Shown one piece after another: positions 21,761 to 35,329 of a stretch of 64,000 nucleotides of DNA. This DNA is from Ceratotherium simum simum (lineage: Eukaryota; Chordata; Mammalia; Perissodactyla; Rhinocerotidae): the NCBI RefSeq assembly GCF_000283155.1, contig NW_004454290.1, positions 894,381 to 958,380 on the forward strand, in the 5' to 3' direction. Within the stretch, counting starts at the first letter, position 1. The number at the start of each line of letters is the position of its first letter. The position numbers and the translations under genes were made by a program. The notes under the pieces are model-generated. The model ran no database searches and was not told the origin of the DNA. It saw nothing but the letters and a program-made list of their open reading frames with translations.

Positions 21761-22114
21761 CTATCAGTATAAAAAATGATAGAAGTAGATACATAGTAGT
21801 AATATTTTGTGAGAAATAGTAGTTTTACCTGGGACGGGAAGTGGTATGCTGGATTTGGGACTGAAAAGAGAATGTGGGTGGATGTCTTTTTAAAAATGTT
21901 TTACCTAAGGATGGAGACTTTAAGAGGAGTATGGGGAAGGTGGAGGTACAAGGTTGGAAAGGAGAGGCTTTCCTGGCTAGAATGAGAGTTCTCGGGTAAT
22001 GGATGATAAAGAAATGGCATGATCTTGAAATCATACCAGAAAAGCCCACTAGGACAAGATCTAAGGCTTCACAGTTGGGTCTGGGGTCAGGAATACGAGG
22101 CCCTGCACTGTGTA
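21760..22114. other. Unassigned intergenic DNA
   Basis: No gene or nameable repeat seen. Confidence 0.35.
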
Positions 22115-22447
22115 AGGAGAGGCATTCTTTTCTTTTTTTCTTTTTTTTGTTAGGAAGATCAGCCCTGAGCTAACATCCATGCTAATCCTCCTCTTTTTGC
22201 TGAGGAAGATGGGCTCTGCGCTAACATCTGTTGCCAATCCTCCTCCTTTTTTCTCCCCAAAGCCCCAGTAGATAGTTGTATGTCATAGTTGCACATGCTT
22301 CTAGTTGCTGTATGTGGGACGCAGCCTCAGCATGGCCAGAGAAGCAGTGTGTCGGTGTGCGCCCAGGATCCGAACCCGGGCCACCAGTAGTGGAGCGCAC
22401 GTACTTAACCGCTAAGCCACGGGGCCGGCCCAGGAGAGGCATTCTTT
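22115..22447 (-). mobile_element. ERE SINE with perfect 16-bp TSD
   Basis: Reverse ERE of the longer subtype (contains CCCCAAAGCCCCAGTAGATAGTTG and CTTCTAGTTGCTGTATGTGGGACGC), ending CGGGGCCGGCCC. The 16-bp duplication AGGAGAGGCATTCTTT is identical at 22115-22130 and 22432-22447, which points to a fairly recent insertion. Confidence 0.95.
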
Positions 22448-23385
22448 CTTGGGAGATTCCCAAGTGCTATGTAGGGGCTTAAGTCAAGTAAAATGGGTCA
22501 CTGCCCTGAAAGGTAACTTGAGGACCCCACCAGGGGAACTGTGGCATAAAGATCAGTCTTACAAATGGGGTGTTAGAGAAACCACCAGGGAGGCTGAAGC
22601 TTAAGAGGAACAAGACAGGTTCAGAGACACCAGGGGATGTGGCTTAAAGTGACAGTAAAACACAAGTGAATCCATCCTTTCACACCTTCTGCCCATTGGC
22701 TCAGGTTCAAGACATTTAGGGGTGAGAGGCATGTTTGTGTCTTTCCTCAGTCTTCTCTTCCTATGCAGAAACCGTTCAGTCTCGCCTCTCTAATCCAGCT
22801 CTAAAACGGTGCTTAGCTCTTGACCACTGGGGTGATCAACAAACTCGTGCCTGCTGCCTTCTCTTCAGAGATTTTAAACAAGTAGGGATGCGTAGGGGAG
22901 TAACCTGGATGACTTGTAAAGTTACATAGACTCTGGAACATCCAGAAAGCCTCACATATTCTTCTGATTAACACCTCCCCTTCACCCTGAGGCCCAATTG
23001 AGAATCTGAGACCAAAAGCTAGGAGAAGTGACAACTCAAGCTAGAACTGGGTGAGTTGGTTTTGTTTCCCTTTTACAACCACAGAAGAAAATTCCTGTAG
23101 CAGCTTGTAGCTGATTCATGCCACACAGTTACACTGAATCAAAGAAGGAAGTGACCAAGAAGCTGTGAAATGACAGCAGATGACTTATTAATATACTTTA
23201 TAACTAAAGGACTTGGGGTATGATCTTTTTCGGGTATTAACAGACACACTAATCACAGAGGGCATCTAAAAGAACACATACAGTCCTCATTCCTATTCTA
23301 GAATCCTAGCCAAATTCAGAGCTTGAGGGCTTGATTCTAGCCAGCAATTGATTTGAGTATATCATCTCTTATTTATTAAATCAAT
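22448..23385. other. Unassigned intergenic DNA
   Basis: No gene or repeat that I can name. Confidence 0.35.
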
Positions 23386-23394
23386 AATTATTTA

Positions 23395-26300
23395 TTGGGA
23401 TTGGAACACCAGCAAGATAGCAGAATAGGAGACTCCTGAATTTCTCTCCTCCCATGGGAACACCAAATATACAGCTACATATGGATCAGTTCCCTCTGAG
23501 AGAAATCCAGAAATTAGTTGAGTGACTCCTACATATCTGTCAACTGAGAAAATACCAACATTGAAACAGGTAAGAAAAGCTGAGACATACATGTCCCATA
23601 TTCTCCACCCCCGATACAGTGCCTTACAGTTGGGAGGGAATCCCTAACTCCCTAACTCCCAACTCCTTTCTTCCTGAGGAGTAGAGAGTTTGGACTACAC
23701 ATCTAGTGCCCCATCTTTTATGGCTGCCACACAATGGACTGGCTCACAAATCACCTACCTTGGAAAGCCAATAGGATTCTGGAAGGGATTTGATTGCATT
23801 GTTTCCCAACTCCTTCCCAAAGTTCAGGCTTCTAATTAGCCTGTTTCTGCAAGCTGACAGGGCACATCATTAGTAGTCCTCCGGGAGCCTGAACGGGCAT
23901 ATGGAAACTTCCTACATCTCCTACAGGGTCACCCAGCAATAAAACCAAGCCTCCATCTTCTCCTTGAAAGGAGTATATCCACACATCTAGCACCCAGACT
24001 TCTACAACTGCCACTCAAAGGACTGGCTCCTAAATCTTCTAGCTCTGGAAGCTGATGGAGCTTGGAATTCATGAGTCCCTTGGGGTCACAGAGACAAAGA
24101 GGCAGTTCTATATGGGTGCATAAGCACTCCTAGAAGCTATCCCCCTGGCTCAGCACAGAGTGAGTAGACAAAGATACCTAGCACTCAGTTTCTCCCTGAT
24201 AGGGGGTAGACTGCATATGTAGTGTACTGACTTTCCCAGCTGCTGCCCAAAAGTTGGGTTTCCAATTGGCCTGCTTCTGGAAGCTAAAAGGGCAGGCAAT
24301 ACGTACTCCTCTGGGATCCTGAACAGACATGTGGGCATTTGCCCCACCTTTGGGGAACTGATGGAACTAGGCACACCCTAATCTCCTGCAAGCCAATGAG
24401 AGAAAAGACAACAGTTTGGACAAGTACAAAGGTTTGATGAACAACCAATAGCTCAGCCCAGGCTTATTGGTGAGGATCATTTCCTACACCAGGCCAGTAT
24501 CTCCAGATTGGGAGAGGTGGCTGTTTTATCAAATGCACAGAAGCCAACACAGAGAGTCAAGGAAAATGAGAAACAAGGAAATATATTCCAAACAAAAGAA
24601 CTAGATAAATCTCTAGAAACTGATGAAATGAAGATAAGTAATTGACCTGATAGAGAATTCAAAATAATGGTCATAAAGATGATCAGTGAGGTAAAGAAAG
24701 TAATGATGAACAAAGTGAAAATTTCAACAAAGAGAACATATAAAAAAAGTACCAACAGAAGTCATAGAGCTGAAGAAAACAACAACTGAATTAAAAAACT
24801 CAGTAGAGGAGTTCAACATCAGAAAGATCAAGCAAAAGAAAGGATCAGTGAACTTGAAGACAGGTCAGTGTAAATCAGCCAATCAGAGGAGCAGAAAGAA
24901 ATAACATTGAAAAAAGTGAAGAGAACTTAAGGGACTTATGGAACATCATCAAGTGGAACACCATCAAGTCAAGCAACTTGTTACATACAAGGGAACCCTC
25001 AAAAGACTATCAGCAGATTTTCCAGGAGAAATCTTGCAGACCAGAGGGAGTGGGAAGATATATTCAAAGTGCTGTAGGAAAAAAAAAAAAAAAAAAAACT
25101 GCCAAAAAAGAATACTTTACACAGCAAAGCTGTCCTTCAAAAATGAAGTAAAGATAAAGATATTCCCAGAAAAACAAAACTGAAGGAGTTCATCACAACT
25201 GGATTGGCCTTACAAGAAATGCTAAAGGGAATTCTTCAGGTTAAAATAAAAGGATGCTGATTAGTAACATGAAAACATACCAAGGTATAAAACTCACTGG
25301 TAAAGGTAAACATATAGTAAAATTCAGAATATTCTAATCTTTCAATGGTGGTGTGTAAACCACTTATAACTCTAACATAAAGGTTAAAAGACAAAAGTTT
25401 TAAATACAAGTATGGCTACAATAATTTGTTAATTGATGCACAATATAAAAAGATGTAAATTGTGACATCAAAACTATTAAATATGGGATTGGGAAATAAA
25501 AGTGTAGAGCTTTTGTATGCAATCAAAGTTAAGTTGTTATCAGCTTAAAATAGACTGCTATAACTATAAGATGATTAATGTAAGCCTCATGGTAACTACA
25601 AAGCAAAAACCTATAGTAGATACACAAAAGATAAAGGATCAAAGCAGAAAATCATCAAATCACAAAGGAAGACAGAAAGAGAGAAAGAAAGGAACAAAGG
25701 ATCTACAAACACCCAGAAAACAATGAATGAAATGGCAATTTTAAGCCCTTATGTACCAGTAATTACATTCAGTGTAAATGAACTAAATTCTCCAATCAAA
25801 AACATACAGTGTCTGAACTGATTACAAAAAAAACCAAGAAGACAGAACTACATGCTGACTACAACCGACTAGCTTCAGTTTAAGCACACATATAGACTGA
25901 AAGTGAAAGGAAGAGGAAAGATATTCCATGAAAATGGTAACCAAACAGAACAAGAGTTGCTATACTTTATCAGGAAAAAAATAGACTTTAAGTCAAAGCC
26001 TGTAACAAGAGACAAAAAAAGCTCATTATGTTATATTAAAGGGGTTAATTTATCAAGAGTATATAACAATTGTAAATATTTATGCACCCAATATCAGAGC
26101 ACCTAAATATATAAAGCAAATGTTAACAGATCTGAAGGAAGAAATAGACAGCAATATAATAATAGTAGGGGTTTTCAACAATAGATAGATGATCCAGACA
26201 GAAACTCAATAAGGAAACATTATACTTGAACTACACATTAGACCAAATGGACCTAACAAACCTATACAGACCATTTCCATCCAACAGCAATAGAATACAT

Positions 26301-29300
26301 ATTTTTCTCAAACATGCATGGAACATTCTCCAGGATAAATTACATGCTAGGCTACAAAACAGGTCTTAACAAATTTAAGAAGACTGAAATTATACTAAAG
26401 ATCTTTTCTGACCACAGTGGTATGAAACTACAAATCAGTAACAGAAAGAAAACTGGAAAAGTCACAAATATGTGGAGATTAACCATCATGCTTCTGAACA
26501 ACCAATGGGTCAAAGAAGAAATCAAAAGGGAAATCAAAAAGTATCCCAGAAGAAATGAAAATAGAAACACAACATACCAAAACCTATGGGATGCAGCAAA
26601 AGCAGCTCTAAGAGGAAGTTTATAGTGATAGACACCTACATTAAGAAAAAAGAAAGACCTCAAATAACCAATCTAAATTTACATGTCAAGGAAAAACAAA
26701 AAAATTATAAACTAAGCCCAAAGTTAGTAAAAGAAAGGAAATAACAAAGATCAGAGCTGAAATATATGAAATAGATACTAGAAAAACAATAGAAAAGATC
26801 AACGAAACTAAGAGTTGGTTTTTTGAAAAAATAAAATTGACAAACCTTTAGCTATACTAACTTAGGCAAAACGAGAGAAGACTCAAATAAATAAAATTAC
26901 AAACGGAAAAGGAGACATTACAACTAATACCATGGAAATACAAAGGATTCTAAGAGACTACTATGAGCAATTATATGCTAACAAAATGAAAAATCTAGAA
27001 GAAATGGGTAAATACCCAGAAACATAAAACTACCAAGACTAAATCATGAAGAAATAGAAAATTTGAACAGACCAAAAATGCATAAGGAGATTGAATTGCC
27101 AGCAAAAATCTGCCAACAAAGAAAAGTCCAGCACCAGATGGCTTCACTGGTGAATTCTACCAAGCATTTAAAAAATTAATTCCAGTCCTTCTCAAACACT
27201 TCCAAAAAATTGAAGTGGAGGGAACACTTCCAAACATTTTATGAGGCCAGCATTTTCCTGATACCAAAATCAGATAAGGACATTACTAGAAAAGAAAATT
27301 ATAGACCAATATCCCTGATAAACATAGATGCAAAAAAAGCCTTAACAAAATATTAGCAAACTGAATTCAACAGTACATTAACAGGATCATACACTGTGAT
27401 CAGGTGGGATTTATCCCTGAGATGCAACAATGGTTTAACACACACTAGTCAATAAATGTGATACACCACATTAATAAAAGGAAGGATAAAAATCATATGA
27501 ACATCTCCATAGATACTGAAAAAGTATTTGACAACTTTTAATAAAGTGGGTAGAGAAGGAACGTACCTCAACACAAAAAAGGCCATAGATGACAAGCTCC
27601 CAGTTAACATCATAGTCAATGGTGAAAAGCTGAAAGCTTTCCCTCTAAGATCAGGAACAAGACAAGGTTGCCCACTCCTACCACTCCTATTCAATATAGT
27701 GCTGGAAGTCCTAACCAGAGCTATTAGGCAAGAAAAGGAAAAAAAAAAAGACATCCAAATCGAAAAGGAAGAAGTAAAACTGTTTCTGCTTGCAGATGAC
27801 ACGATCTTACATATAGAAAACCCTAAAGATTCCACAAAAAGACCCATTAAAACTAATAAACGAATTCTGTAAAGTTGCAGGATACTAAGCCAACACACAA
27901 ATATCAGTTGATTTCTATACAATAACAATGAACTCTCTAAGGAAAAAAATAAGAAAACACTCCTATTTAAAATAGCATCAAAAAGTATAAAATACTCAGG
28001 AATATATTTAACCAAGGAGGTGAGAGATCTATACACTAAAAACTATTACTTTGATGAATGAGATTGGAGAAGACACAAATAAAATAGAAAGATATTCTGT
28101 GTTCATGGATTAGAAGATTTAATATTGTTAATATGTTCATAATACCGAAAGCAATCAACAGATTCAACACAATCTCTTTCAAAATTCCAATGGCATTTTT
28201 CACAGAAATAGAAAAAACAACCCTAAAATTTGTACGGAACCACAAGAGACCTTGAATAGCTAAAGCAATCTTGAGCAAGAAGAGTAAACCATCACGCTTC
28301 CTGATTCAAACTACATCACAAAGCTATAGTAATCAAAACAGTACGGTACTGGCATAAAAACAGACATAGATCAATGAAACAGAACAGAAAGCCCAGAAAT
28401 AAACCCATGCATAAATAGTCAACTAATTTTTGACAAAGATGTCAAGAATACACAATGGGGAAAGGACAGTCTCTTCAATAAATGGTAATGGGAAAACTGG
28501 ACAGCCATACGCAAAAGAATGCAATTAGACCCTTATGTTACACTGTACACAAAAATCAACTCAAAATGGATTAAAGACTTAGACGTAAGACCTGAAATTA
28601 TAAAACTCCCAGAAGGAAACATAGGAACAGCTCCTTGACATTGGTCTCGGCAATGATTTTTTTGATCTAACACCAAAAGTACAGGCAACAAAAGTGAAAA
28701 ATAAATAAGTTGCACTACATCAAACTAAAAAGCTTCTGCACAGCAAAAGAAAAAAATTTACCAAAATGAAAAGACAACCTACAGAATGGGAGAAAATATT
28801 TGCAAACTATATATTCAGCAAAGAATTAATATCCAAAATATATAAGGAACTCTTACAACTCAATAGGCAAGAAAAAAACAAAAACAAAAAACAAATAACC
28901 CAATTTAAAAAATGGGTAAAGAACCTGAATAGATACTTTTCAAAAAAAGACATATGAACGGCCAATAGGTATATGAAAAGATGCTCAATATCACTAATCT
29001 CAGGGAAATGCACATCAAAATCACAATGAGATGTCACTTCACACCTGTTAGGATGTCTATTATCAAAAAATACAAGCAGTAACAAAGGCTGGAGAGGATT
29101 TGGAGAAAACATAACCCTCGTACACTGTTGGTGGGAATGTAAACTGGTATGGCCATCACGGAGAACAGTATGAAGGTTCTTCAAAAAGTTAAAAATAGAA
29201 TTACCATGTGATCCAGCAATCCCACTTCTGGATATACATTCAAAGGAAATGAAATCACTATCTCAAAAAGATCCCTGTACTCTCATGTTCACTGGAGCAT

Positions 29301-30127
29301 TATTCACAATAGCCAAGACATGGAAACAACCTAAATGTCTTTCAACAGGTGAATGGATAAAGAAGTTGTGGTATATATACAATGGAATATTATTCAGCCA
29401 TAAAACAAGAAGGAAATCCTGACATTTGCAACAACATGGATAAACCTGGAGGGCACTATGCTGAGGGAAATAAGCCAGAAAGAGAAGGACAAATACTGCA
29501 TGGTGTCACTTACATGTAAAATCTAGAAAAATTTTTAAAAGTCAAACTCACAGAAATATAGAGTAGAATAGTGGTTGCCAGGGGCAGGAGGGTGGGAGAA
29601 ATGTGGTAATGGTGGTCAAAGGGTACAAACTTTAAGTTATAAGATAAACAAGTTCTGAGCATCTAATGTACATCATGATGACTATAGTTAATAATACTGT
29701 ACAGTCGTGCATTGCTTAATGATATGGATACATTCTGATAAATGTGTCATTAGACAATTTAATCTTTACACGAACATCATAGAGTGTACTTATACAAACC
29801 TAGATGGTATAGACTGCTAGACACCTAGGCTATGTGATACTAATTTTATGGGATGACCACAGTATATGCAGTCTGTTGTTGACTGAAACATCGTTATGTG
29901 GCACATGACTGTATTGTATACTTGAAATTTGCTAAGAAAGTATATTTTAAGCATTTTCACAGACACACAAAAAAAACACAACCTTGTAAGGTGATAGATG
30001 AGTTAATTAACTTGATTGAGGTAATTATTTCACAATGTATACATACATCAAATCATCACGTTGAACACTTTAAATACATTACAATTTTATTTGTCAATTC
30101 TACCTCAATACAGCTGGAAAAAAATAT
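23395..30127 (+). mobile_element. Near-full-length but decayed L1 LINE
   Basis: It runs from a 5' end resembling L1M types (ATTGGGATTGGAACACCAGCAAGATAG) to a 3' end in CTACCTCAATACAGCTGGAAAAAAA. Broken ORF2 pieces are readable: endonuclease-type sequence near 26314-26625 (with SDH) and reverse transcriptase near 27528-27872, where the usual FADD motif reads LADD. Stops and frameshifts throughout mean it cannot move. It carries a 21-base A-run near 25079 and a Tigger insertion at 29702-29911. It seems to have landed inside an older reverse L2, whose sequence resumes after 30127. Confidence 0.85.
29702..29911. mobile_element. Tigger-type (mariner) MITE
   Basis: Inverted ends CAGTCGTGCATTGCTTAATG and, in reverse complement, CAGTCATGTGCCACATAACG. 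It is flanked by TA on both sides, with internal AACATCATAGAGTGTACTTA and AAACCTAGATGGTATAG. No transposase gene. Inserted in the L1 3' end. Confidence 0.85.
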
Positions 30128-30129
30128 TT

Positions 30130-30665
30130 ACTGAATACCTAATATGATTTATTAGACTCTGGGAATACAAAAATTAATAAGACAAGGTCCCAGATGCTGA
30201 GTGGCTTTGCCAAGTTATGGAAATAGACATGTATTTTAATAATTAGAACACTGCATGATGATGAGTGTTATAATTAAAGCATGCTCAAGGTGCTATGGAA
30301 GGAAGAACACTAAACTTGGGTAATCAGCCAAGAGCTGCAGAACCTCCTTCATCTTCTGCTGCATGGCTCATTCCCACACTCCCTCCCGACGTCAGCTCAA
30401 ATAACACCTTATCAGTGAGATCCTCTCTTACCAGCATGTTGGCTACCCCTTCCTCATATTATTTTTCCTGACACATAGCACTGACCAACATCTGACATAC
30501 TATACATTTCACTTGTTTGTTTGTTCTCTGACTCCCACTCCAAAAGTGTAAGCCCTGTGAGGGCAGGGATTTCTGCTACCTGCTTACTGTACCCACTGCA
30601 CCTTAAACAGTGCCAGGCATGTAGAAGGTACTCAAAAATGTCTGTTGAATGAATGAATGAGTGAA
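30130..30665. repeat. L2 fragments, both orientations
   Basis: 30130-30300 reads as reverse L2 (CTGGGAATACAAAAATTAATAAGACAAGG). 30340-30660 is a forward L2 3' end (GTGTAAGCCCTGTGAGGGCAGGG, AGTGCCAGGCATGTAGAAGG, TGTTGAATGAATGAATG). Confidence 0.75.
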
Positions 30666-30810
30666 ACCCACAAAGGCTAAAGAGTACCAAAGAGAAGACA
30701 ACAACATACCAGAATTAATAACACATTTTGGGAAGGTGGAAAGTGGATAGATGTGGGATAACCGACTTGGTTAATGGGAGAAAGCTCTCTATTGAGGGAT
30801 ACCCCAATAA

Positions 30811-31092
30811 GATCCGATTATGTGGGGCCAGACTGGTGGCACAGCAGTTAAGTGCGTGCGCTCCACTTCGGTGGCCCGGGGTTCACAGGTTCGGATCCCG
30901 GGTGCGCACCGACGCACCGCTTGTCAAGCCATGCTGTGGCAGCATCCCATATAAAGTAGAGGAAGATGGGCACGGATGTTAGCCCAGGGCCAATCTTCCT
31001 CAGCAAAAAGAGGAGGATTAGCATGGATGTTAGCTTAGGGCTGATCTTACTCACAAAAAAAAAAAAAAAAAAAAAAAAAGAACCGATTATGT
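30811..31092 (+). mobile_element. ERE SINE with TSD
   Basis: GGGGCCAGACTGGTGGCACAGCAGTTAAG at 30823, GGTTCGGATCCCGGGTGCG, GGAAGATGGGCACGGATG, then a 25-base A tail. Flanks GATCCGATTATGT (30811-30823) and GAACCGATTATGT (31080-31092) match at 12 of 13 bases. Confidence 0.95.
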
Positions 31093-31640
31093 TCATACCA
31101 CACCATCCCGGAGAGGCTTAGTGATTTGAGCCTTCAGGTTCCATGAAAAGTGGGTTGAGGGGTGAAGGTGGGAACAAGCACATTTATTGAAGGTCACATG
31201 AGGAACAGGCACACTCCTGCATCCTGAGCAGCCAGGTGAGTACTCATCCTCCAGCTTTAGTTTCCCAAGAAATGAAATCAGAGCATTACCAGATGGCACA
31301 ACACCAGGAACAGAAGATGGGGTGGAGACAACATGCTGAAAAACAAAGTTTAAGTAAAAGTCTACACAGACAGAAGTGGGATTGCCAAGCCCTTTCCTCC
31401 TTGATTCTTGGAGTACTGACAGCCAGGTTTATGTGACAGGCAGAAGACTGGAGCATCCCATAATATTAACTGACTCAAGAAGAGAAAAATCCCTATAGTT
31501 ACTGACATTTTGGGTCCCCCAACACAAAGATCTAGGCCTTTTCCAATTAATCCTATAACGAAACCAATCTATAAATAAACCTGGTCCACACACAAAGAAT
31601 TCCAATCAGTTTGTGTGTGTGTGTGCTCTTTCATTCTTAA
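31093..31640. other. Unassigned intergenic DNA
   Basis: No gene or nameable repeat. A short TG run lies near 31611-31625. Confidence 0.35.
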
Positions 31641-33110
31641 ATATGAGTAAACAGACATGAATTACATCCAGGAAAACCTCTAACCTAAAAGAAGAAAACA
31701 AAACACACAGAAAAAGGAACTTAAACAGAGACAAAGCTGGGGGCAGAAGGAAAAAAAAATATATATATATATATCATCAGAGAGATAAGAGAAGGCATTG
31801 CATCAATGAACCAAAAGATAATAGTAACAAATGTGTAAAATGAACAACAGAAGAGTTTTTAGAGATGTATTTCCTAAATGTGATAGCAGAAAAAATTTAA
31901 AGTTAATAGAGTGGTGGAGGATAAAGTTGAAAAATTCTTTTTAAAAGTGTATCTAGAAGATAATGAAATGGGAAAAAAGGAGAGAAAAGAGAACAAATTT
32001 AGAGGTTTATGCCAGGATGGATAATAACCAGCTAGTAAGTGCTCGAGCAAGAGCAAACAAAGAAAATGGAGGAAAGGTGGTTATCAAAGAAATAATATCT
32101 CGTTTGATCAATGGGGGACAATGTATCCAAAAGTACATCATTTTGAAACTACAAAATACCAAGGAGAGAGGAGATCTTAAATGTTTCCAGTGAAAAAATA
32201 GATCACATCCAAAGGTTAGGAGGAAAAATGGCATTGGCCTTCTTGACAGCAGCACCGAAAGCTAGAAGACAGTGGAGCAATTCCTTTAACACTGAAAGGA
32301 AAACAATTTTCAGCCTGGTCTTCTATACCCAGCTGATAATTAATTTCATGTTGGTGTAAGGAAGGAAGAACATTATTCAGGGAATCCCCAGGATGAGGGT
32401 GAAGAGAAGTCCCTGAACCTTGACCTATGCATGGCCAGAGAACAGTTTGTCCAGACTGAAGCCAGAGGACAGAAAATTCAGGAAGGACTAGTCCCGAAGG
32501 AAAGAGCGCGTGTGGTACATGTGTGTGTGCTGGCAGTGGTAAGTGGTTATTGATAAAGTATCTGAATTTATTTTGAGGATAATTTTACAATTTTGGCAGT
32601 TTAGAAAGAATTAGTGAAAAGGACATAAATATTGAACAAACTATTGAAGTGTCATTGACCTCAGAAAAAAAAATTTAAAGATGCATCAGAAAGGAAGTGA
32701 AAACGTAATACACTACATGGCTTAACTGTGAGTTTTATTTACATAGTCATAGCCACATCAAACACCAAACATTGATTTAGCCAAAAATTGTGAAATGACT
32801 GTATTGGGAAAATGGGAGGAGGGAATCACATGTATTTGTGACATGTGGGGCTCTCACGATGTACAAAAAGAGTGTGAGAAAACTAAATTTTCATCTTCTA
32901 TTGCAGAAAATCAACAGATAACGGAATGGCTAAAACTGAAAACTAGGAATAAAACAAATTATTAGAAGAGGCTAAAAGTAGTTGTCTGTGGTGAGTGAGA
33001 AGGGAGTGGGCAAGGGTGAGGGGGCTCCTTTTTATCATCCTTGCAATACTGTTTGAATCTTGATCTATAGTAATATATGAATTTGATGACAACAAAGATT
33101 AAATTTAAAA
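31640..33110 (+). repeat. L1/HAL1-like remnant
   Basis: A-rich, with CTGGTCTTCTATACCCAGCTGATAATTAATTTCATG and GTACAAAAAGAGTGTGAG and an end at TTTGATGACAACAAAGATTAAA. A pure (AT)8 run lies at 31759-31774. Family uncertain. Confidence 0.45.
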
Positions 33111-33454
33111 CATAAGGGGCTCTACAAGATGCTCACTAAAGTACCTTCCCACTTGGTCATCTAAGGATCTATATTTTACATAAAATTCCAAATATAACCT
33201 ACCATAAAATATAATAGTATTTCAGAAGTAGAATTAATTACTTCCAGCTGAGAGAATTTGCGAAGGATCCATTAGGAATAAAAAGCACTTGGGCTGGTCC
33301 TGTCAGAAAGAACCAGATTTTAATAAGTGGGAACACAAAAAGTGGAATCCCAGGCCAACAGAATGGAATAGTCAATACTTCACGGACTGTCCACTTAAGA
33401 GTCAATACTTCGTCTGTTCCCTAAGGTTCCTGATTGCCTCTGGCGCAGACAGCT

Positions 33455-33700
33455 AACCTTTATCACTCAGCCACTACGTGCTAGATCCTTTCCACAGCTT
33501 ATCTCACGTAACCTCACAGCAAAGTCCGTGTGGTAAATATATTAACCACACCTCATAGATGAGGGAACTGAAATTGAGAGAGTTAAGTCACTTGCTCAAG
33601 GATACCCAGCTGGTATGTAGCAGAAACAGAATTTAAACTCAATTGTTTTCTGCTAAAATGCCCATTCTCTTTCCATTACTCTGCCCTGCCTTCTTGGAAT
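33455..33700 (-). repeat. MIR SINE
   Basis: CTCATAGATGAGGGAACTGAAATTGAGAG and CAAGGATACCCAGCTGGTATG mark a reverse MIR. Confidence 0.75.
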
Positions 33701-34600
33701 ACTTGGACATAAATTATATACTTGATATACTAATATACAGAAACCCTTATTAGGAGTACAGACAGATCAAATAAACAAACCCACAGGGGCAAGTTTTGCA
33801 TGCCCCGAACTCCACCCATTTCTGGTTCTTTCTCACCGCATCCTTCCCTGCACCTCTTACACAGATCAACACACAGCTAAACTTTCTACCAGCGAAGGAG
33901 CAACAATCTTGAATTCTCAAACAATCTCAAGATTCTTACTGCAAACAACAGAATCTACTGGTTATTTTTTAATTTTATTTTTAAAAAAATTTTTGTACAG
34001 TGTGATTTTTTTAAGTGTACATGATTTAATAAGCATATACAAAGGGGCTTTATTAAAGAATATTAACCTATCTGATTATTGTGAAGGCTGAAGGAGTAAA
34101 GTCAAGTCTAGGCTCACAGAAAAAAAAACACCATCAGACTTTCCAAACACCCTTCCCCCACCCACACGCACACACTGCAAACCAGGCAGTAAAACTGCTC
34201 CGAATAAGTAAGCTTAGTGCTCTGTAACACACACAAGATAACAAGACCTGAGTTCACTTTAATCGCAAAATCTACAGTATTAATGCCACTTCCATATCAG
34301 GAATTCAACCTTGCAATTACTGCTGTCACCTAAAACCCAGACACCTCTGAAGCCGGCTATATCAGCAAGATGGAAGCCCCATGTAGACCTGGTTCTCGTG
34401 TTGATGATTTCCAAATCAAGCTCACCCAGAAGCACGTGACAGGGCAAGCCTACGCACACATGTCCATCTGGGCTGCAAGAGAAACTGAGAGTTTGACTTC
34501 TGATTTGGGGAGGTGGGCATTGTTACATGTGAATTATTTAGAAGATGTTGGGCACCCACGAATATGACATATGTCTACCATAAACCCATTCAAAAGAGAT
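33700..34600. other. Unassigned intergenic DNA
   Basis: AT-rich around 33960-34050, possibly an old L1 3' end. Otherwise nothing nameable. Confidence 0.3.
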
Positions 34601-35030
34601 GAGTCAAGAATTACTCCTAGATTTCCGGCTTAGGAAAGTAGGTGAATGACGAGGTCATCTAAAGAGAAAGGGAGCACTGGAGAAGGAGTACGTGAGGGTA
34701 GATAAAGAGAGTGTGGCTTTAGTGCATAAAGCAATGAGTTTGAGGTGCCTACAAGGTATGTGAATGGAGATGTTCAATTGAATATACGAGCCTGGACCTT
34801 AGATGAAAGGTCAGAACTCCAGATAATAATGTGTACCGCGTCAGAACTGATGCTGTAGAACAGGATGAGACTGTCAGGACGGGGCTCACTGAGTGAGAAG
34901 AGGGTGAGTCTTGGAGCTATGTGGAGTTCAGACAGTAAGTAGTGGGGCAGAAGAGGAAGAGTCAGTGAAGGAGACTTGCAAAGAAATGCCAGAGCAGAAG
35001 GGAAAAGCAGCAAGAGCTGGGGGGGTCCTG
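34600..35030 (-). repeat. L2 internal fragment
   Basis: Reverse L2: AGAATTACTCCTAGATTTCCGGC, AGTTTGAGGTGCCTACAAGG, TGAATATACGAGCCTGGACC. Confidence 0.6.
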
Positions 35031-35329
35031 GAAGGCAGGACAGAGAGTTTCAAGAAGGATGGAGTTCAGACCTAGCAAATCCTGCTAGGTAATTATTCAT
35101 TTCCTCCAAATTTTACCCCTCATTCCATGATTTTTAGCATAGTTTGCTCTGCTTATGTTGAGTCACAATGAACGAAACAGAGAGTAGGTAAAATGGCAAC
35201 ATGGATGAGGCAATGATAAAGCCTGAATACAGATTTTAAGGCTTTTCCAGCTTCTGAATCATACACTGTTGCCTACATTCTCAGTGCCTCTTCCTCTTTC
35301 TGCCTTACTAACAAGGGTCCATTGTTTGT

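Noticed and set aside
22221..22482. ORFs on both strands at 22.2-22.5 kb, and similar ones at 30.7-31.1, 44.6-44.9, 50.7-51.0 and 63.0-63.5 kb
   Set aside because: All are chance frames through ERE SINEs.
27449..28036. 195-codon minus-strand ORF, the longest in the window
   Set aside because: It is the antisense of L1 reverse-transcriptase sequence; composition is Phe/Leu/Ser-rich and it has no domain.
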